From contig NC_091052.1 of assembly GCF_963966145.1 (NCBI RefSeq), forward strand, positions 13,950,001 through 14,014,000: a stretch of DNA of 64,000 bases, given 5' to 3'. Positions 1 to 10,150 of the stretch are shown here, in pieces. Position numbers and translations under genes: made by a program. Below the pieces are notes generated by a model. That model was not told the DNA's origin. It ran no database searches and saw only the letters and a program-made list of their open reading frames with translations. Source of the DNA: Tenebrio molitor (taxonomy: Eukaryota > Arthropoda > Insecta > Coleoptera > Tenebrionidae). Within the stretch, counting starts at the first letter, position 1; every line of letters starts with the position of its first letter.

Positions 1-800
1 TGCCTGGCTGTTGCCCGGCAACCGAAGTCAATCTGGCCAACACAGGGAAAAGAAGGATATTTTTTTATTTATTATCCTCCATTATCCCTTTTGGGTCGGA
101 CGAATTCGGATCTCATCGGTGGTGCGAGCGTTGACAGGCGGGGTGATGATGAAATATGGGACACGTGGTTAGACTTGAAACGACGTCACTCGACGCCGAA
201 TCGACGCCGAGGCGCCCGTATAATGGAGCATTAACAGGGAGGCCAAGCGAGAAAAGGGCCGCTCGAAGCGATTCCTTACCGACACTCTCCGCCAAATTAT
301 GACGTAAATATTTATGGACGAGATGCGAACCGAACCGGCCCAAGAAGTTTTTCGACAAGTCAACACCGACGAACCGGAACTGGTTCGTATCGATTCGTGC
401 GCCGGATGCAAAGCGGCACAGGAGCCATGTCCAAACTTTTAAAAAAAGTTGCAAAAAGTCCCAGCGCGAAGTACAGGGTGTCACGGGAGCGCCGCGCCAC
501 AGAGATGCGCTTCGGGACCTCTGTTTCGATAAAAAAAATTGAAATGTTACAATTTTTGAGAATGCAATCTTCCGCATCGGAAAATTAACGCTCTGTGTGC
601 GACCATACAGCTCAAGTGTCAAACATAAATATTTATTATTACGCTTTAAATCAAGTTAATTTTGTTGAATAAATAAACATAAATCTGCATAAACGAGCAG
701 AGGTGAAATTATAAATCAAAATTCATGTTTACAATTCTTTCGGTGAGCAATGAAGGCGGCAAAAAAGCGGAAGGTTTTTGTAATGTTATTATTTAGGGAA
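1..800. other. No gene recognised
   Basis: This end of the window is mixed-composition sequence with no recognisable domain, repeat or RNA gene. A 169-codon open frame on the minus strand (113-622) begins at a TTG rather than an ATG and resembles no family I know. It is left out as probably fortuitous. Confidence 0.4.
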
Positions 801-1558
801 GGAGCTGGTGAAAATTAACAAAATATGGAAATTAGATCGACCGATAACATGTTTTGTTTTTTGATAACAAATTTTGTAAATAATAATGAACTCGGTGTGT
901 CTACCGAATTTGAATTGATAACCAAGGGGACCTTTTGGTTGAAAAAACCAAAACTCAAAAAAAATTTCAAAAGATTATTTCAAAAATTTTTGTCATGGAA
1001 GCATCTTTTTATTTGTGATTCATTTCTAGTATTTTGTTTTTTTTTTGAGAGAGTCACCCTGTATCTATTAATCAAATTAGGTATGTAATTTCAAACTGGA
1101 ATTTTTCTTGTTCCTGATTGGACCCGTTTATGAATTTCCAAAAAAATCTCACATTTTTCACTTTTTAAAGCGATTCACCCTGTAAATATAAGTACCACTT
1201 GCGAAGACTGAAAATAAAAAGAACAGCACAGCAACAATTTAAAAAAAGTACTTCAAAAAGTCCATATTTGAAACGTATATTTTCTATTGGTTATTAATGT
1301 AAATAATTTTTGTGTTTTTAGACAATCACTCTGTATCTAATACAGAGGATTTTTTTTTATTAACAATAAGCACCTATTGTTGAAATAAATAAAAACAGTA
1401 AGAATTTTATTAAAATAAAGGGCTACGTTCAAAGTAATACGTAATTCCAAAAAAAGAGATTCAAAAAATTCTTCCTAATATTTTTAATTTGAAACTGGAA
1501 TTTCAAAGAAAATCTCGGATTTTCACTTCGAAGAGATTTACCCTGTAAGTAGGTAATG
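801..1558. repeat. Degenerate repeats ending in CACCCTGTA
   Basis: The stretch contains several diverged copies of one motif. An A/T-rich lead with 'gaaactggaattt' or 'aaaatctc...ttttcac' is followed by 'agagattcaccctgta' or close variants, seen near 1050, 1175, 1330 and 1540. Another variant occurs near 4565, on the far side of the nested insertions. CACCCTGTA/TACAGGGTG is a common terminus of insect TA-targeting MITEs, so I read this as a pile of decayed MITE ends. Individual boundaries cannot be set by eye. A block at 1190-1260 ('taccacttgcgaagactgaaaa') has a related copy near 4923. Confidence 0.45.
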
Positions 1559-1604
1559 GTAGTGGAATGGATTGAAGAAAATGGATGGATGGAAAGTATT
1601 GAAT
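1559..1604 (+). pseudogene. Non-LTR retrotransposon endonuclease fragment, part 1
   Basis: Reading from 1559 gives VVEWIEENGWM, which matches the segment of beetle and other insect non-LTR (R1/Jockey-like) ORF2 endonucleases that leads into an 'LNGN..GD' motif. A frame shift occurs just before the last codons. The piece is cut at the 9-bp target site of the Mutator-like element (1605-3588). Its continuation lies at 3598-3620 and then at 4052-4540, so the source element was already inserted, and probably decayed, before the two younger insertions. The 5' start of the retrotransposon copy is not visible. Confidence 0.6.
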
Positions 1605-1839
1605 GGCTCTGTAACTAAACAGCGCCGGACAAAATAGCGCTGGACAAAATGACGTGCGACAAAATAGCGAACAACTAAAATATCGCGCGACAAAAAAGCG
1701 ACGCGACTAAAAAGCGTGCTACTAAACAGCGTGCGACATAATAGCGCAAAAATAAATAAACTTAAAATAAAATTAGTCGGCTCCATAACTAAACAGCGCT
1801 GAACAAAATAACAGCGACAAAATAAATTAGTCAACGTCA
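1605..1839 (+). repeat. Left terminus of MULE with iterated motif
   Basis: After the 18-bp outer end, the left arm consists of spaced copies of the motif 'gcg..gacaaaatagc', with variants such as 'ctaaaaagcg' and 'ctaaacagcg', running to about 1770. At 1779-1822 the terminus is repeated once more (GGCTCCATAACTAAACAGCG followed by 'ctgaacaaaataac'), so the element carries a second, internal copy of its own end. The arm ends at the transposase start codon, so it probably also contains the promoter. Iterated subterminal motifs usually serve as transposase binding sites; that role is inferred. Confidence 0.8.
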
Positions 1840-3216
1840 ATGGAATACATAAAGTCGCAGAAAAACGGTAAACTCTTGCTGTGTGATGGGTACAGATATA
1901 GAAAAGATAAGGCGCGCCTCAATTCCACTTCGTGGCGATGCACCAAAACTGGTTGCAAGGGGAGGCTGTTGGTGACGGGAGAAAATTACAAGAAGGCAAC
2001 AAATGAGCACAATCACGGTCCGGATCCCGCAAGCAATGAAGCACAAATTGTTAGAGAAAAAATTAGAAAGTCAGCTGTATCATCCGAAGAAAGGCCAAGG
2101 GCTATTATTCAAGCATGCAGCAGTAATATTTCCGAAGAAGCTTGTGTCCAAATTCAAAGTTACGATGCTGCAAGACGTACTATACAGCGTCAGAGAAATA
2201 AAATTCTTCCAAGAAATACAACCAGGAATAAGAATATTTCAGAAATTGACATTAATGAAGAGTACAAAAAAACCGACAGAGGGGAAAATTTTTTGCTGTA
2301 CGATTCTGGTAATAATGACAACAATCGAATCATCATGTTTGGCACGGCAAGAAATATTGCACTGCTAAATGAATTTCCACACTGGTGCGTTGATGGGACA
2401 TTTAAGGTAGCTCCACAATTCTTCACTCAAGTATATACTGTTCACGCATTGATCAACAACAGAGCTCTACCTATGATATATGTATTATTAAACAATAAAC
2501 AACAGGCAACGTATAAGAGAGTATTTGAGAAGTTGATGGAAATTGAGCCAACGCTAAGACCTGAAAGCATAGTAAGCGATTTTGAAATATCCGCAATCAA
2601 CGCCATAAATGAGGTTTTTCCAAATGCACAAATTACAGGATGCATGTTTCATCTGGCCCAAAATCTTTGGAAAAAAATTCAAAAAACCCATTTAGTGGAA
2701 TGCTACAGAGAAAATGAGGACACAAGAAAAAAATGTAAGATGTTATTAGCATTAAGTTATGTTCCTGTAAAGGATGTACAATTTGCTTTCGAAATTATTA
2801 CTGAAAATTTTCCGGACGAACTGAAACCGTTAATAGATTATTGGGAAAACTACTATGTTGGTAGAAGAATTCTCAATGTACGACCAAGATTTGAAATTAA
2901 CATTTGGAATATGTATGACAGAATTCGAAGTGACTTGCCTAAAACAAATAATTCTGTGGAAGCATGGCACAATTCATTTCAGAAAAGTTTAGATTGTCAT
3001 CACCCCTGTGTATCCAAGTTACTGATGCATTTAAAGAAAGAACAAAGTTTTACAGAGACCTTCATTACGCGGTACCGCGCTGGTATCAGAGAACCAAAAA
3101 AACCCAACTGCAAGTACGTGCAGCTAAGAAGTAGGCTTAAAGTTCTGGCTGAAAACTATGCCTTTAGAAACGTAGAGGATTATTTGGTTTCGGTCGCACT
3201 TAATCTTTCATTGTAA
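1840..3216 (+). CDS. MULE transposase with FLYWCH zinc finger
   Basis: This single-exon 458-residue protein would cut and insert the surrounding element in the nucleus. Residues about 8-60 form a FLYWCH-type finger: DGYRYRKDK, then W32-x-C34-x4-C39, then H57-x-H59. The catalytic core is MULE-like. D185 sits in CVDGTF, D247 in IVSDFE followed by the C268-x2-H271 motif, and E374 in NNSVEAWHNSF. This is the usual DDE triad of the family, and all three acids are present. The ATG at 1840 is the first in frame after the left terminal array, and the stop is followed 49 bp later by AATAAA. No frameshift or stop interrupts it, so the gene may still be functional. Similar FLYWCH-MULE ORFs in insects are usually annotated as hypothetical FLYWCH or MULE-domain proteins. 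Confidence 0.93.
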   Translation: MEYIKSQKNGKLLLCDGYRYRKDKARLNSTSWRCTKTGCKGRLLVTGENYKKATNEHNHGPDPASNEAQIVREKIRKSAVSSEERPRAIIQACSSNISEEACVQIQSYDAARRTIQRQRNKILPRNTTRNKNISEIDINEEYKKTDRGENFLLYDSGNNDNNRIIMFGTARNIALLNEFPHWCVDGTFKVAPQFFTQVYTVHALINNRALPMIYVLLNNKQQATYKRVFEKLMEIEPTLRPESIVSDFEISAINAINEVFPNAQITGCMFHLAQNLWKKIQKTHLVECYRENEDTRKKCKMLLALSYVPVKDVQFAFEIITENFPDELKPLIDYWENYYVGRRILNVRPRFEINIWNMYDRIRSDLPKTNNSVEAWHNSFQKSLDCHHPCVSKLLMHLKKEQSFTETFITRYRAGIREPKKPNCKYVQLRSRLKVLAENYAFRNVEDYLVSVALNLSL

Positions 3217-3264
3217 TTATAATTGTTGTGGTTTACGTTGTGTTTATATTATTCTTGTTTTAGA

Positions 3265-3270
3265 AATAAA
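3265..3270 (+). terminator. Poly(A) signal of the MULE transposase gene
   Basis: A canonical AATAAA lies 49 bp after the transposase stop codon and well inside the element, before the right terminal array. It is positioned to end the transposase transcript. Confidence 0.6.
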
Positions 3271-3412
3271 GTTGATTTGAAAATTTTAAATATTGAGGTT
3301 GACAAACTTTGACAAATCTCGGTAGGTACGTTCACTCAGCCTAAATTTTCAAAAAATCTCAGAGGCGTCCCAAGTTAACTGTAGTCGATTTTTATCATCA
3401 CAATGGTACCAC

Positions 3413-3588
3413 ATAAAGCTGTTTTCAACTTGCGCCATTTTGACTAACGCTGTTTTGTCCTGCGCTGAATTGACCAACGCTGTTTTCAACTTGCGCTATT
3501 TTGACTGACGCTGTTTTGTCGTGGCGCTATTTTGTCGCTGTTATTTTGTCCAGCGCTATTTTGTCCGGCGCTGTTTAGTTACAGAGCC
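3413..3588 (+). repeat. Right terminus of MULE with iterated motif
   Basis: The right arm holds spaced copies of 'cgctattttgtc' and variants ('cgctgttttcaacttg', 'cgccattttgact'), which are the reverse complement of the left-arm motif, then the outer end CTGTTTAGTTACAGAGCC. Roughly ten motif copies are present at a spacing of about 14-27 nt. The outermost 40 or so bases match the left end most closely. Confidence 0.8.
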
Positions 3589-3597
3589 GTATTGAAT

Positions 3598-3620
3598 GGG
3601 AATAAAAAAGGGGACCTATA
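3598..3620 (+). pseudogene. Non-LTR endonuclease fragment, part 2
   Basis: Between the MULE and the neighbouring MITE, 21 bases plus the TA target site read NGNKKGDL. This is the NGN..GD segment that follows part 1 (1559-1604) in non-LTR endonucleases. The piece shows that both flanking DNA transposons landed in the same retrotransposon remnant. Keeping a single TA leaves the next part out of frame, so the copy was already frame-shifted. Confidence 0.55.
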
Positions 3621-4049
3621 CAGGGTGTTTCTGAAATACGTGTGTTAATTTTAACCAGTGAAAGAACTCGCCAATTTATGAAACTTTTCTCTATAACATT
3701 TTGTAAAATTCGTAAAAGTATTCCAAGATTTTTTGCCCCACCATTTTTACCAAACGAGTCGTTTTGTGTTATCTATTAACTAGTTTCTATTTTTGGTAAC
3801 CATGAGAATCTAAATTCTGTTTTTTTTTTCTATAACAATGGATTTTCTTAACAAAGCTCTGCTTCTGTCACAACAGAAAATGTTCGCCCTTACCCATAGG
3901 CGGGTATACACTTTGATGGTTAATTAATTCCAAATTTTAAATCAATTAAATCAATTGCTTTTTCGTGAAAATCTTATAGAGAAAAGTTCCATGATTTGGC
4001 GCGTTCTTCCACTGGTTAAAATTAACACACGTATTTCAGAAACACCCTG
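3621..4049. mobile_element. MITE, CAGGGTGTTTCTGAAAT family, copy 1
   Basis: A 429-bp element has terminal inverted repeats starting CAGGGTGTTTCTGAAAT. The outer 40 bp (3621-3660 against 4010-4049) are perfect, and partial matching continues to about 78 bp. It is flanked by a TA duplication (3619-3620 and 4050-4051), as in mariner/Tc1-type MITEs. It encodes nothing convincing. It interrupts a non-LTR retrotransposon remnant. A relative with the same ends but a different interior lies at 15206-15669. Confidence 0.9.
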
Positions 4050-4051
4050 TA

Positions 4052-4540
4052 TCGGTAGCAGAGGGGAAACAAACAGTGATAGATTACGGAATAGTGAACA
4101 AAGAAGCTTGGGAAAGAATAGAAGAATTCATTATAAGAGAAAGGGTAGAGTGGAACCATCTCCCGCTAGAAATAAGTATAGAAGAGACGAACCATGAAGA
4201 GAAGGAAAAAGGAAGAGCAAAGAGGAGAAGAAGAAGGTGACAATAAAAATGTGGGATGATCATGGACTAGAGGAAGATAGGAGGAGACCAGAAAAAGCCA
4301 GATTCGAAAAGCAATATGTAGAGAAGATGGCGGTAGAACTGAAAGAAGTAATTGAAAAAGCAACAACAAAAAAAGAAGTAATAATCAAGGGAGCAAAAGG
4401 GACAGGAAAGAAAAATAGGTGGTGGGACAAAGAATATGAACAACTGAAGAAGGAAGCGGTAAAGGGGTTAAGAGAATGAAAGAGGACCAAGATCAACAGA
4501 AATAGCTTTTTAGAAGCGAAGGGAACGGAAAGAACAGAAA
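4052..4540 (+). pseudogene. Non-LTR retrotransposon ORF2 fragment, part 3
   Basis: Translation from 4055 gives VAEGKQTVIDYGIVN, the conserved C-terminal part of an AP-like endonuclease. It continues to ERVEWNHLPLEI, where the family has an S-D-H catalytic motif; here the motif reads W-N-H, so catalysis would be lost. After stops near 4226, another frame (4237-4479) carries the endonuclease-to-reverse-transcriptase linker (EKARFEKQYVEKM ... NRWWDKEYEQLKKEA), and a TGA stands where WKRTK-like sequence is expected. Similarity fades by about 4540, before the reverse-transcriptase domain. It is a dead, truncated copy of an R1/Jockey-like element. Confidence 0.75.
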
Positions 4541-5121
4541 GTCTTCCTATTTTTTCTTTAAAGAGATTCAGTGTAAGTAACAAATTTGAAACTATACTAT
4601 TTAGTAATAGTAGTTTATTTAACGAGTTTAAAACGCGAGTGAAACGAGCGTTTTAAAGGCCCACGAGTGGTAAAAAAGGCCCAATTTACACACGAACGAG
4701 TTGAATACAACGCTTTTTTTTTTGTTCGACGAGCCCCTTAAAGGCTCCAAATCGCTTAAAATCTTTAAAATTAGCTTGACGTTTCGTGTTGACAAGTTGT
4801 GACATTTATCAAAATCCGTTCACGCAGGAGAAAATTCTCAAATTCTGACAGTCTCCAACAAAAAAAGTATTTAAACATACAGCCAGTTGACATTTCGCTT
4901 ATTTTTGAGTGTCCATAAGTATGTACCACTTGTGAATACTGAAAATTAAAAAAAAGAATGTGGCACTGGTTTCCAAAAATTTTTCAAAAAACTCTCAGTT
5001 GTTCTTTGCCGTAACCTACATATTTTCGCACAAAACCACACGTTCGCATTGTCGCTTTTGCAAAAACATCGTCAGCAGGATCACAGCACAGCCCCTCGTT
5101 TTCATTGTGAGGAGCCTGACC
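4541..5121. repeat. Dispersed repeat unit, copy A (core 4662-4867)
   Basis: The core from 'cacgagtgg' (4662) through 'aattctgacagtctccaacaaaa' (about 4867) is nearly the same as 45084-45281, with only scattered differences over roughly 200 bp. Just upstream, 4626-4636 and 4648-4657 form a small hairpin (gtttaaaacgc / gcgttttaaa). The rest is A/T-rich sequence with a copy of the 'taccacttgtgaatactgaaaa' block at 4923. No coding potential was seen. The core is probably part of a non-autonomous transposon whose ends I cannot define. Confidence 0.7.
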
Positions 5122-5860
5122 CAGGGTCGGGTATCGTATACGCGCACTTCTAATTAAATAAAATTGTCGAAATTTTTCACACTTACCTGGGTGTTGGTAA
5201 GGTACATTTAATATTTTTTTGATAATTTTTCACTTACAAACAAAGCCAAAAAAAAAATTAAAAGTAAATTTTACCAGAAAGTCATATTCTAATTTTTATA
5301 CTAACCTACCCAGATTCACTTCCTATAATTATTTACGAAATCACCGGAAAAAAACACCAATTACATTTTGAATTAAACGCAATTTTATATTTTAACTTTG
5401 AAAATCATTTTTATTTATGACCTACTTGTGCTGTTGTAAGTTTAGGTGACAATGGGAATTGTCAATTTTATGGCAAAACTGTAAATAGAGGCTCAAAACG
5501 GTCGGCTACTAGTGAATGGTCCTTTTGTTGGCAAATTATACCATTTGGGCCATAAATTATGCGTCTGATTTGCGTTTAAATAAAAAAGCGAATTATTTAG
5601 CTAACCAAGTCAAAATTTGTAATTGTGCCACCAGGGTAGCAGGTATAGATTCATTTAGTGTAAAAATTTTATAGGTAAATTGACAGTTAATTTCAGAAAA
5701 CTAATAAAACTGTTACAGCCTTATTTATTAACAAAAAAAAATTCAAAAATTCTCAAATATACCTTATCAATAATAATTAGTTAGGTATATAAAATTTCGA
5801 CAATTTTATTTAATTAGAAATCGAGATTTCCCTCGTGCGCGTATACGATGCCCGACCCTG
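5122..5860. mobile_element. Inverted-repeat element CAGGGTCGGG...CCCGACCCTG
   Basis: Sequence from 5122 (CAGGGTCGGGtATCGTATAC and onward through an 'aattaaataaaattgtcgaa' tract) reappears inverted at 5795-5860. The right arm contains about 15 extra bases. This gives a 739-bp non-coding element with roughly 60-bp arms. A TA follows the right end, but the left flank does not show a clean duplicate, so the target site may have mutated or the true end may lie slightly off. The interior is A/T-rich with no open frame of note. Confidence 0.75.
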
Positions 5861-8800
5861 TATACGTCCCTCGATTATTTTGTTGTGCGAAAATCGAAAG
5901 TTTCCGTGCCAAAAAAATCCAAAAAAGTTCGTTTTCTACCGAAGACCGTCGTCGGATTATAATATCAGCCTCTCTATTTAGGGTAACTCGTTCTCGCGTT
6001 CGAGTTCAAACCGGTAAAGTGATTCCGCTACCGCATCACCGGATATACACGGTCGTCATGGCAACTGCACCGGAATCCTCGACATCTGAGCATCGCCCAG
6101 GATTAAACAATCCTTAAACAACAGAGAGAGACGCGCGTTTAACTTACAGTTTTCCACTTTTCAGCGGAATTTGACGGTAACACGCGGTGAGAGTACAATG
6201 CCGTCGGAAATTTAATTTTCGCTACAACTGGTCGGCGTTTGTGACGTAGCCCGAATAAAAATTGCGTTAGCGACTTTTCGGTCGCGTTTTTCGGTGTGAT
6301 TCTTTCAGTTTGTTTAATCGAACCCGCCGGACGACTTCGATAATAATTCAAGCGCCCCGTCATTCCTACCGGATGCTAATCAAATATACATCGATTATGG
6401 TGTTTTATTCGGTGATTCACCAGAGCTGGGGTCCTGCATTATTGTGTCTGATTTATGCCGGGGCGTTCGTCACCACCGATCCATCATCATCTCGACTCTC
6501 GTCCCAAGAATTCGCAACCGATGCTAATTAATCCCTCAACAAAAACTCTTCCAGACAAGAAATCCAACTCCCCTCGGATCAACCTCGCGATTTTTCCTTT
6601 TGCTATCGATTCCTTCAGACGGGTCGCGCCGCCGCTGCCCCCGACAAGGGTTGTTATGATTTGTATCCCTTATTTTAACTGCGACCGTGGGAGGCGCCAA
6701 CTTCCCATCAACCTTGGGAACCCCAGTTAACCGTGTTACAGAGGGTGGATGATAAGGAAACAAGAGATAAAATTTGCGCCGCGTTTTCCGATAATCACCA
6801 CGTTAGGTACCACCCCAAAGCAACAATTGTTTGCGATGCTGATCACACAGATTTTGACACGGTGCTGTCGATTGTATTGAAATGTACGTTTTTCCGCATG
6901 TGGGCTACGTGTCCACACAGAAACACGAAAAAGGACGCGTGATTTTTTGACAAGAGTCGTAAAACGATGACGACCAGAATGCGAGAGTGGTACTACCGAT
7001 GTGGTACTGGTGTAGTCTTGTTGGATTGTCCCATCGGATGGGACATTACGCGCGGTAAAATATTTATGGTGAGTTTGTTGGCAAGTTCGTCGTAATGGAT
7101 CGAAGTTGGAAAAGTCTTGAGATTGCGACTGGCTAGTCTGCAAGAGAACGATCTCCGCCGCACATATCCTATTCCTTTCTAGACAAGTTGCTCTCGGCAT
7201 ATTTATGGGCGAGCAAAGTGAATGTGCGGTGGCAACACGTGATACTATTTATATTTATTGTTCTATTCCCACGTTATTGTATTCTTTCTTTTTCACCGGT
7301 TTCGTTTACGCTAACGCCGCAGCGACACGAACGACTCCTGCTAATTGACGTCGCAGGAAGAATCCTGCTCCTAGACCGCTCAGATTTCCTCCGGCAGAAT
7401 AGATTCCTCGTGAATGCTCCCACCGAATTGGGAATTCTCGTTGCATATCGGACGTTTCTCACGATTTCATCTTTTCAAACTGGAAGCTTCTTTGTGTGCG
7501 TTCCAGAATGGAACTTTTCACAAAACAGTTGCCCTACCTTCGATTTCGCCACTACCTACTCTAACAGCTCCGCAAAAAACTCTTTTCTTCGCCTATTTTT
7601 AGACCTACCTCCGCATGCCGACGTAATTATCGCGAAGCTCACGAAAGCTCCTCCGGATCGAAGACGGTTTGGAGAGGACGTCGCGGCTTGAGCTTCGGGG
7701 ACAATGCAGACGGTGGTCCATTGATGGGGACGAGCCAGCCGTAAAATGGCCCCCGAGAAGAATGCACCGACGTGTTGATAACTTCTAACAAGGGCCCCCG
7801 CCGGATGTGCAAGGTCATCGAAGACTGGAGCGGTTCTTGTAGTGCGCGGGCGGGGTTCTTGTCAAAACGAGCACCCCAGGGACGCTGCACCCTGTCAAAG
7901 ACCACCAAATACAACCAATTGATCTTGTTGTAAATTTCCGGACGGACTTGTCACATCTGCACCTTTTGTCGAGGAGAAGCGATTTGTTGCGCCCCAGTTG
8001 TTGTCGAGCTCCTGTAAACAAATAATTAACGTCAACATCGATTAATTATTCATTATGCATTATGTATGTTATGCAAATCGGCGTCGACTTTTTTCGGAAT
8101 TTGTCTCAATCAAGTGCGTCGACTAATTAGGAGCGAAGCCTCCGGTGGCAAAAACTCCGTTTTTTCCAAATTTGTACGTGCGCCAGGCGGCGATCAATCA
8201 AAAAATTGCTCGTGGCAAGTTATAAATAATCAAAGCTGTCTAATAAACAAATCATCAATCAATGCTCCGGTCGTGTCTTAATCGTTGGATGCGCGAACGG
8301 AGATGCGTTTTCTTTCTTTTCCTGGAGAGCGATGATTTATGGAAATTTTGCCGAATGTGCGCCAGGCCTGCCAGAACTAATAAGCCAGTCGGCCAGACAT
8401 CACCTGACCTTCCCCCCGAAGAAGCGCCGTGTTAAACAATCGTTTTCGGCGCAACCGCAAACATAAATAATATCCATATGCCGACGGTCCGTTTCTGTCC
8501 TTCTGTCGTCGACGAGACCACCATAAGTTTATCACTCTCGGAAACGCCGAAGGAACTGTCTGCACCCTACTTCTCGGAATTCGAAACTGGGGGCCCACTC
8601 GCTTGACTCGTTTTCTTCGGATCGATATGTTTTTTTTTGACTTTGAACGAAAATGACATCGAGATGGCTCCAGATCGCGATCCTCACCTTGCAGATGCGC
8701 TACGCTCGGAAACGAGTTTGTTGTTTAGTAGATAAACAAATTTGTAGATTAAATATTTGCATATTATCTATCAACAAACAAATGAGATTAAACGGTTAAA

Positions 8801-10072
8801 GTGAGAAGATATGAATATTCAGCGTGTCAATTACAACGTCTTAATGGTGTCGTTGATAAAAACGGACGTTGCACAGACGAAAGCTTCGAAAGCTCTTGTT
8901 CGTTCAAAGCTACGAATTGGCTGCGCTCTCGGAGGAGCATCTGTACAGATGTTTTGTCCCCGAAGAGAACTAATTCCTGGACTTTTTTCAATTTTTACTT
9001 AAAAAACGAAAGGTATACAAATGTATCGAGCTTAGAGCTTTCTCCTGCAAACATTCGAAGCAGAATTTTTATTCCTTCAAAAAACAAACTAAATTATCAA
9101 TGAAAACAAAATAAACTTGTTTCAAAACTGAAAACAAGTGACAAAAAAATTCACAAAAGCCTTGTTAACTCTTTGGAAAAAAATGTTTAATTATGAAAGT
9201 TCATGTGTAGAGGTACATACTTTTATAATTAAAAAAAAATCAAAAAACGATAAAAAAAAGTTAATTTTTTTAAGAACCAGACTGTTGATGCTAAATTTTA
9301 ATTTAAAAAAATGCTTGTTTATTAAAAAATAAAAAAAATCTAACATGTTTGATTATTCATATTTTTCGTTTAAAAAGTTAAAAAACAGCAATTCAGAACT
9401 ACATATTTTCTTTTTTTGTAGTCCTAAAAAAATTCAAGGTTACGTAATTCAAAAAATGACACCTATGGTTAGTCTTTTTTACAAAATTATAAAGTAGAAC
9501 ATTTTGACGTGGTGAAAAAAAAATCAAAACACGGCGACAAAAAATTCAAGGTTATCCAACACAAAAATTGGTATCTACCTATAGTAAAAACGTTTTAGAC
9601 GTGGATTGTCAAACTCAAGGTCGCTTAAAACTTATGATTGAACTGTACTAGTTACTTTCCCTGGTAGTGCCAACTTAATAACAAGTCCCCAAAACACATT
9701 TATGTATACTGTTTCGCCAATACCTATAATTATAAAGAAGTTTTTAAAACATTTCAAAATGGAGCACTCTGGAGCGTTGCTTTGAAAATACATACATAGA
9801 TTCAAAACTCAATTCTGTGTTGAAATTTATAAAGGAAGTGTATAAGGTATACATTTTTATATTTTAAATGTTGTCCAAGATTGGGTGTAATATGGAAAAA
9901 AATTCAAATTTTTGAAAGTAAAAGATAATTGAATGATATGTTAAAAGCACATTTTTTACAAGGATACAAAACAATGTACTTAAAAGGAAGGTAAAAGAAC
10001 AAGCTTAGATCATCAATGACATCAGATTATGTCTTAATGGAGAAAAAAATAAAAATTGCATTGTACCATTAG
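5861..10072. other. No gene recognised
   Basis: About 4.2 kb of single-copy-looking sequence, alternating moderately GC-rich stretches (6.3-8.6 kb) with A/T-rich ones (8.7-10 kb). Open frames of up to 167 codons exist (for example 7188-7691) but lack an ATG start, splice context or any recognisable domain. Near 9435, 9541 and 9610 a short phrase 'attcaaggt...' recurs about every 70-105 bp, suggesting a decayed tandem repeat. Confidence 0.4.
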
Positions 10073-10150
10073 CAGGGCCGGCTCTAGGTTGTAATTAGCA
10101 TACTAGAATCAAGCTTTTCAATGAAAATTATCGAAAGTAAAATAACACCA

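Larger units (their letters stand above)
1605..3588 (+). mobile_element. Autonomous Mutator-like element (FLYWCH-MULE)
   Basis: This 1984-bp DNA transposon has matching ends GGCTCTGTAACTAAACAG (1605) and its reverse complement (ending 3588). A perfect 9-bp target-site duplication, GTATTGAAT, lies at 1596-1604 and 3589-3597. Nine-bp duplications are the hallmark of the Mutator superfamily. The single internal gene (1840-3216) is an uninterrupted transposase with a FLYWCH finger and a DDE core. Both ends carry arrays of a 13-14-nt motif. The intact ORF and perfect duplication argue for recent insertion. A further subfamily name (for example Phantom) is possible but cannot be settled without a database comparison. 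Confidence 0.93.

Noticed and set aside
113..622. 169-codon minus-strand open frame
   Set aside because: Starts at TTG, has no recognisable domain, and frames of this length are expected by chance in 64 kb on two strands.
7188..7691. 167-codon plus-strand open frame
   Set aside because: Non-ATG start, no domain, no splice evidence.
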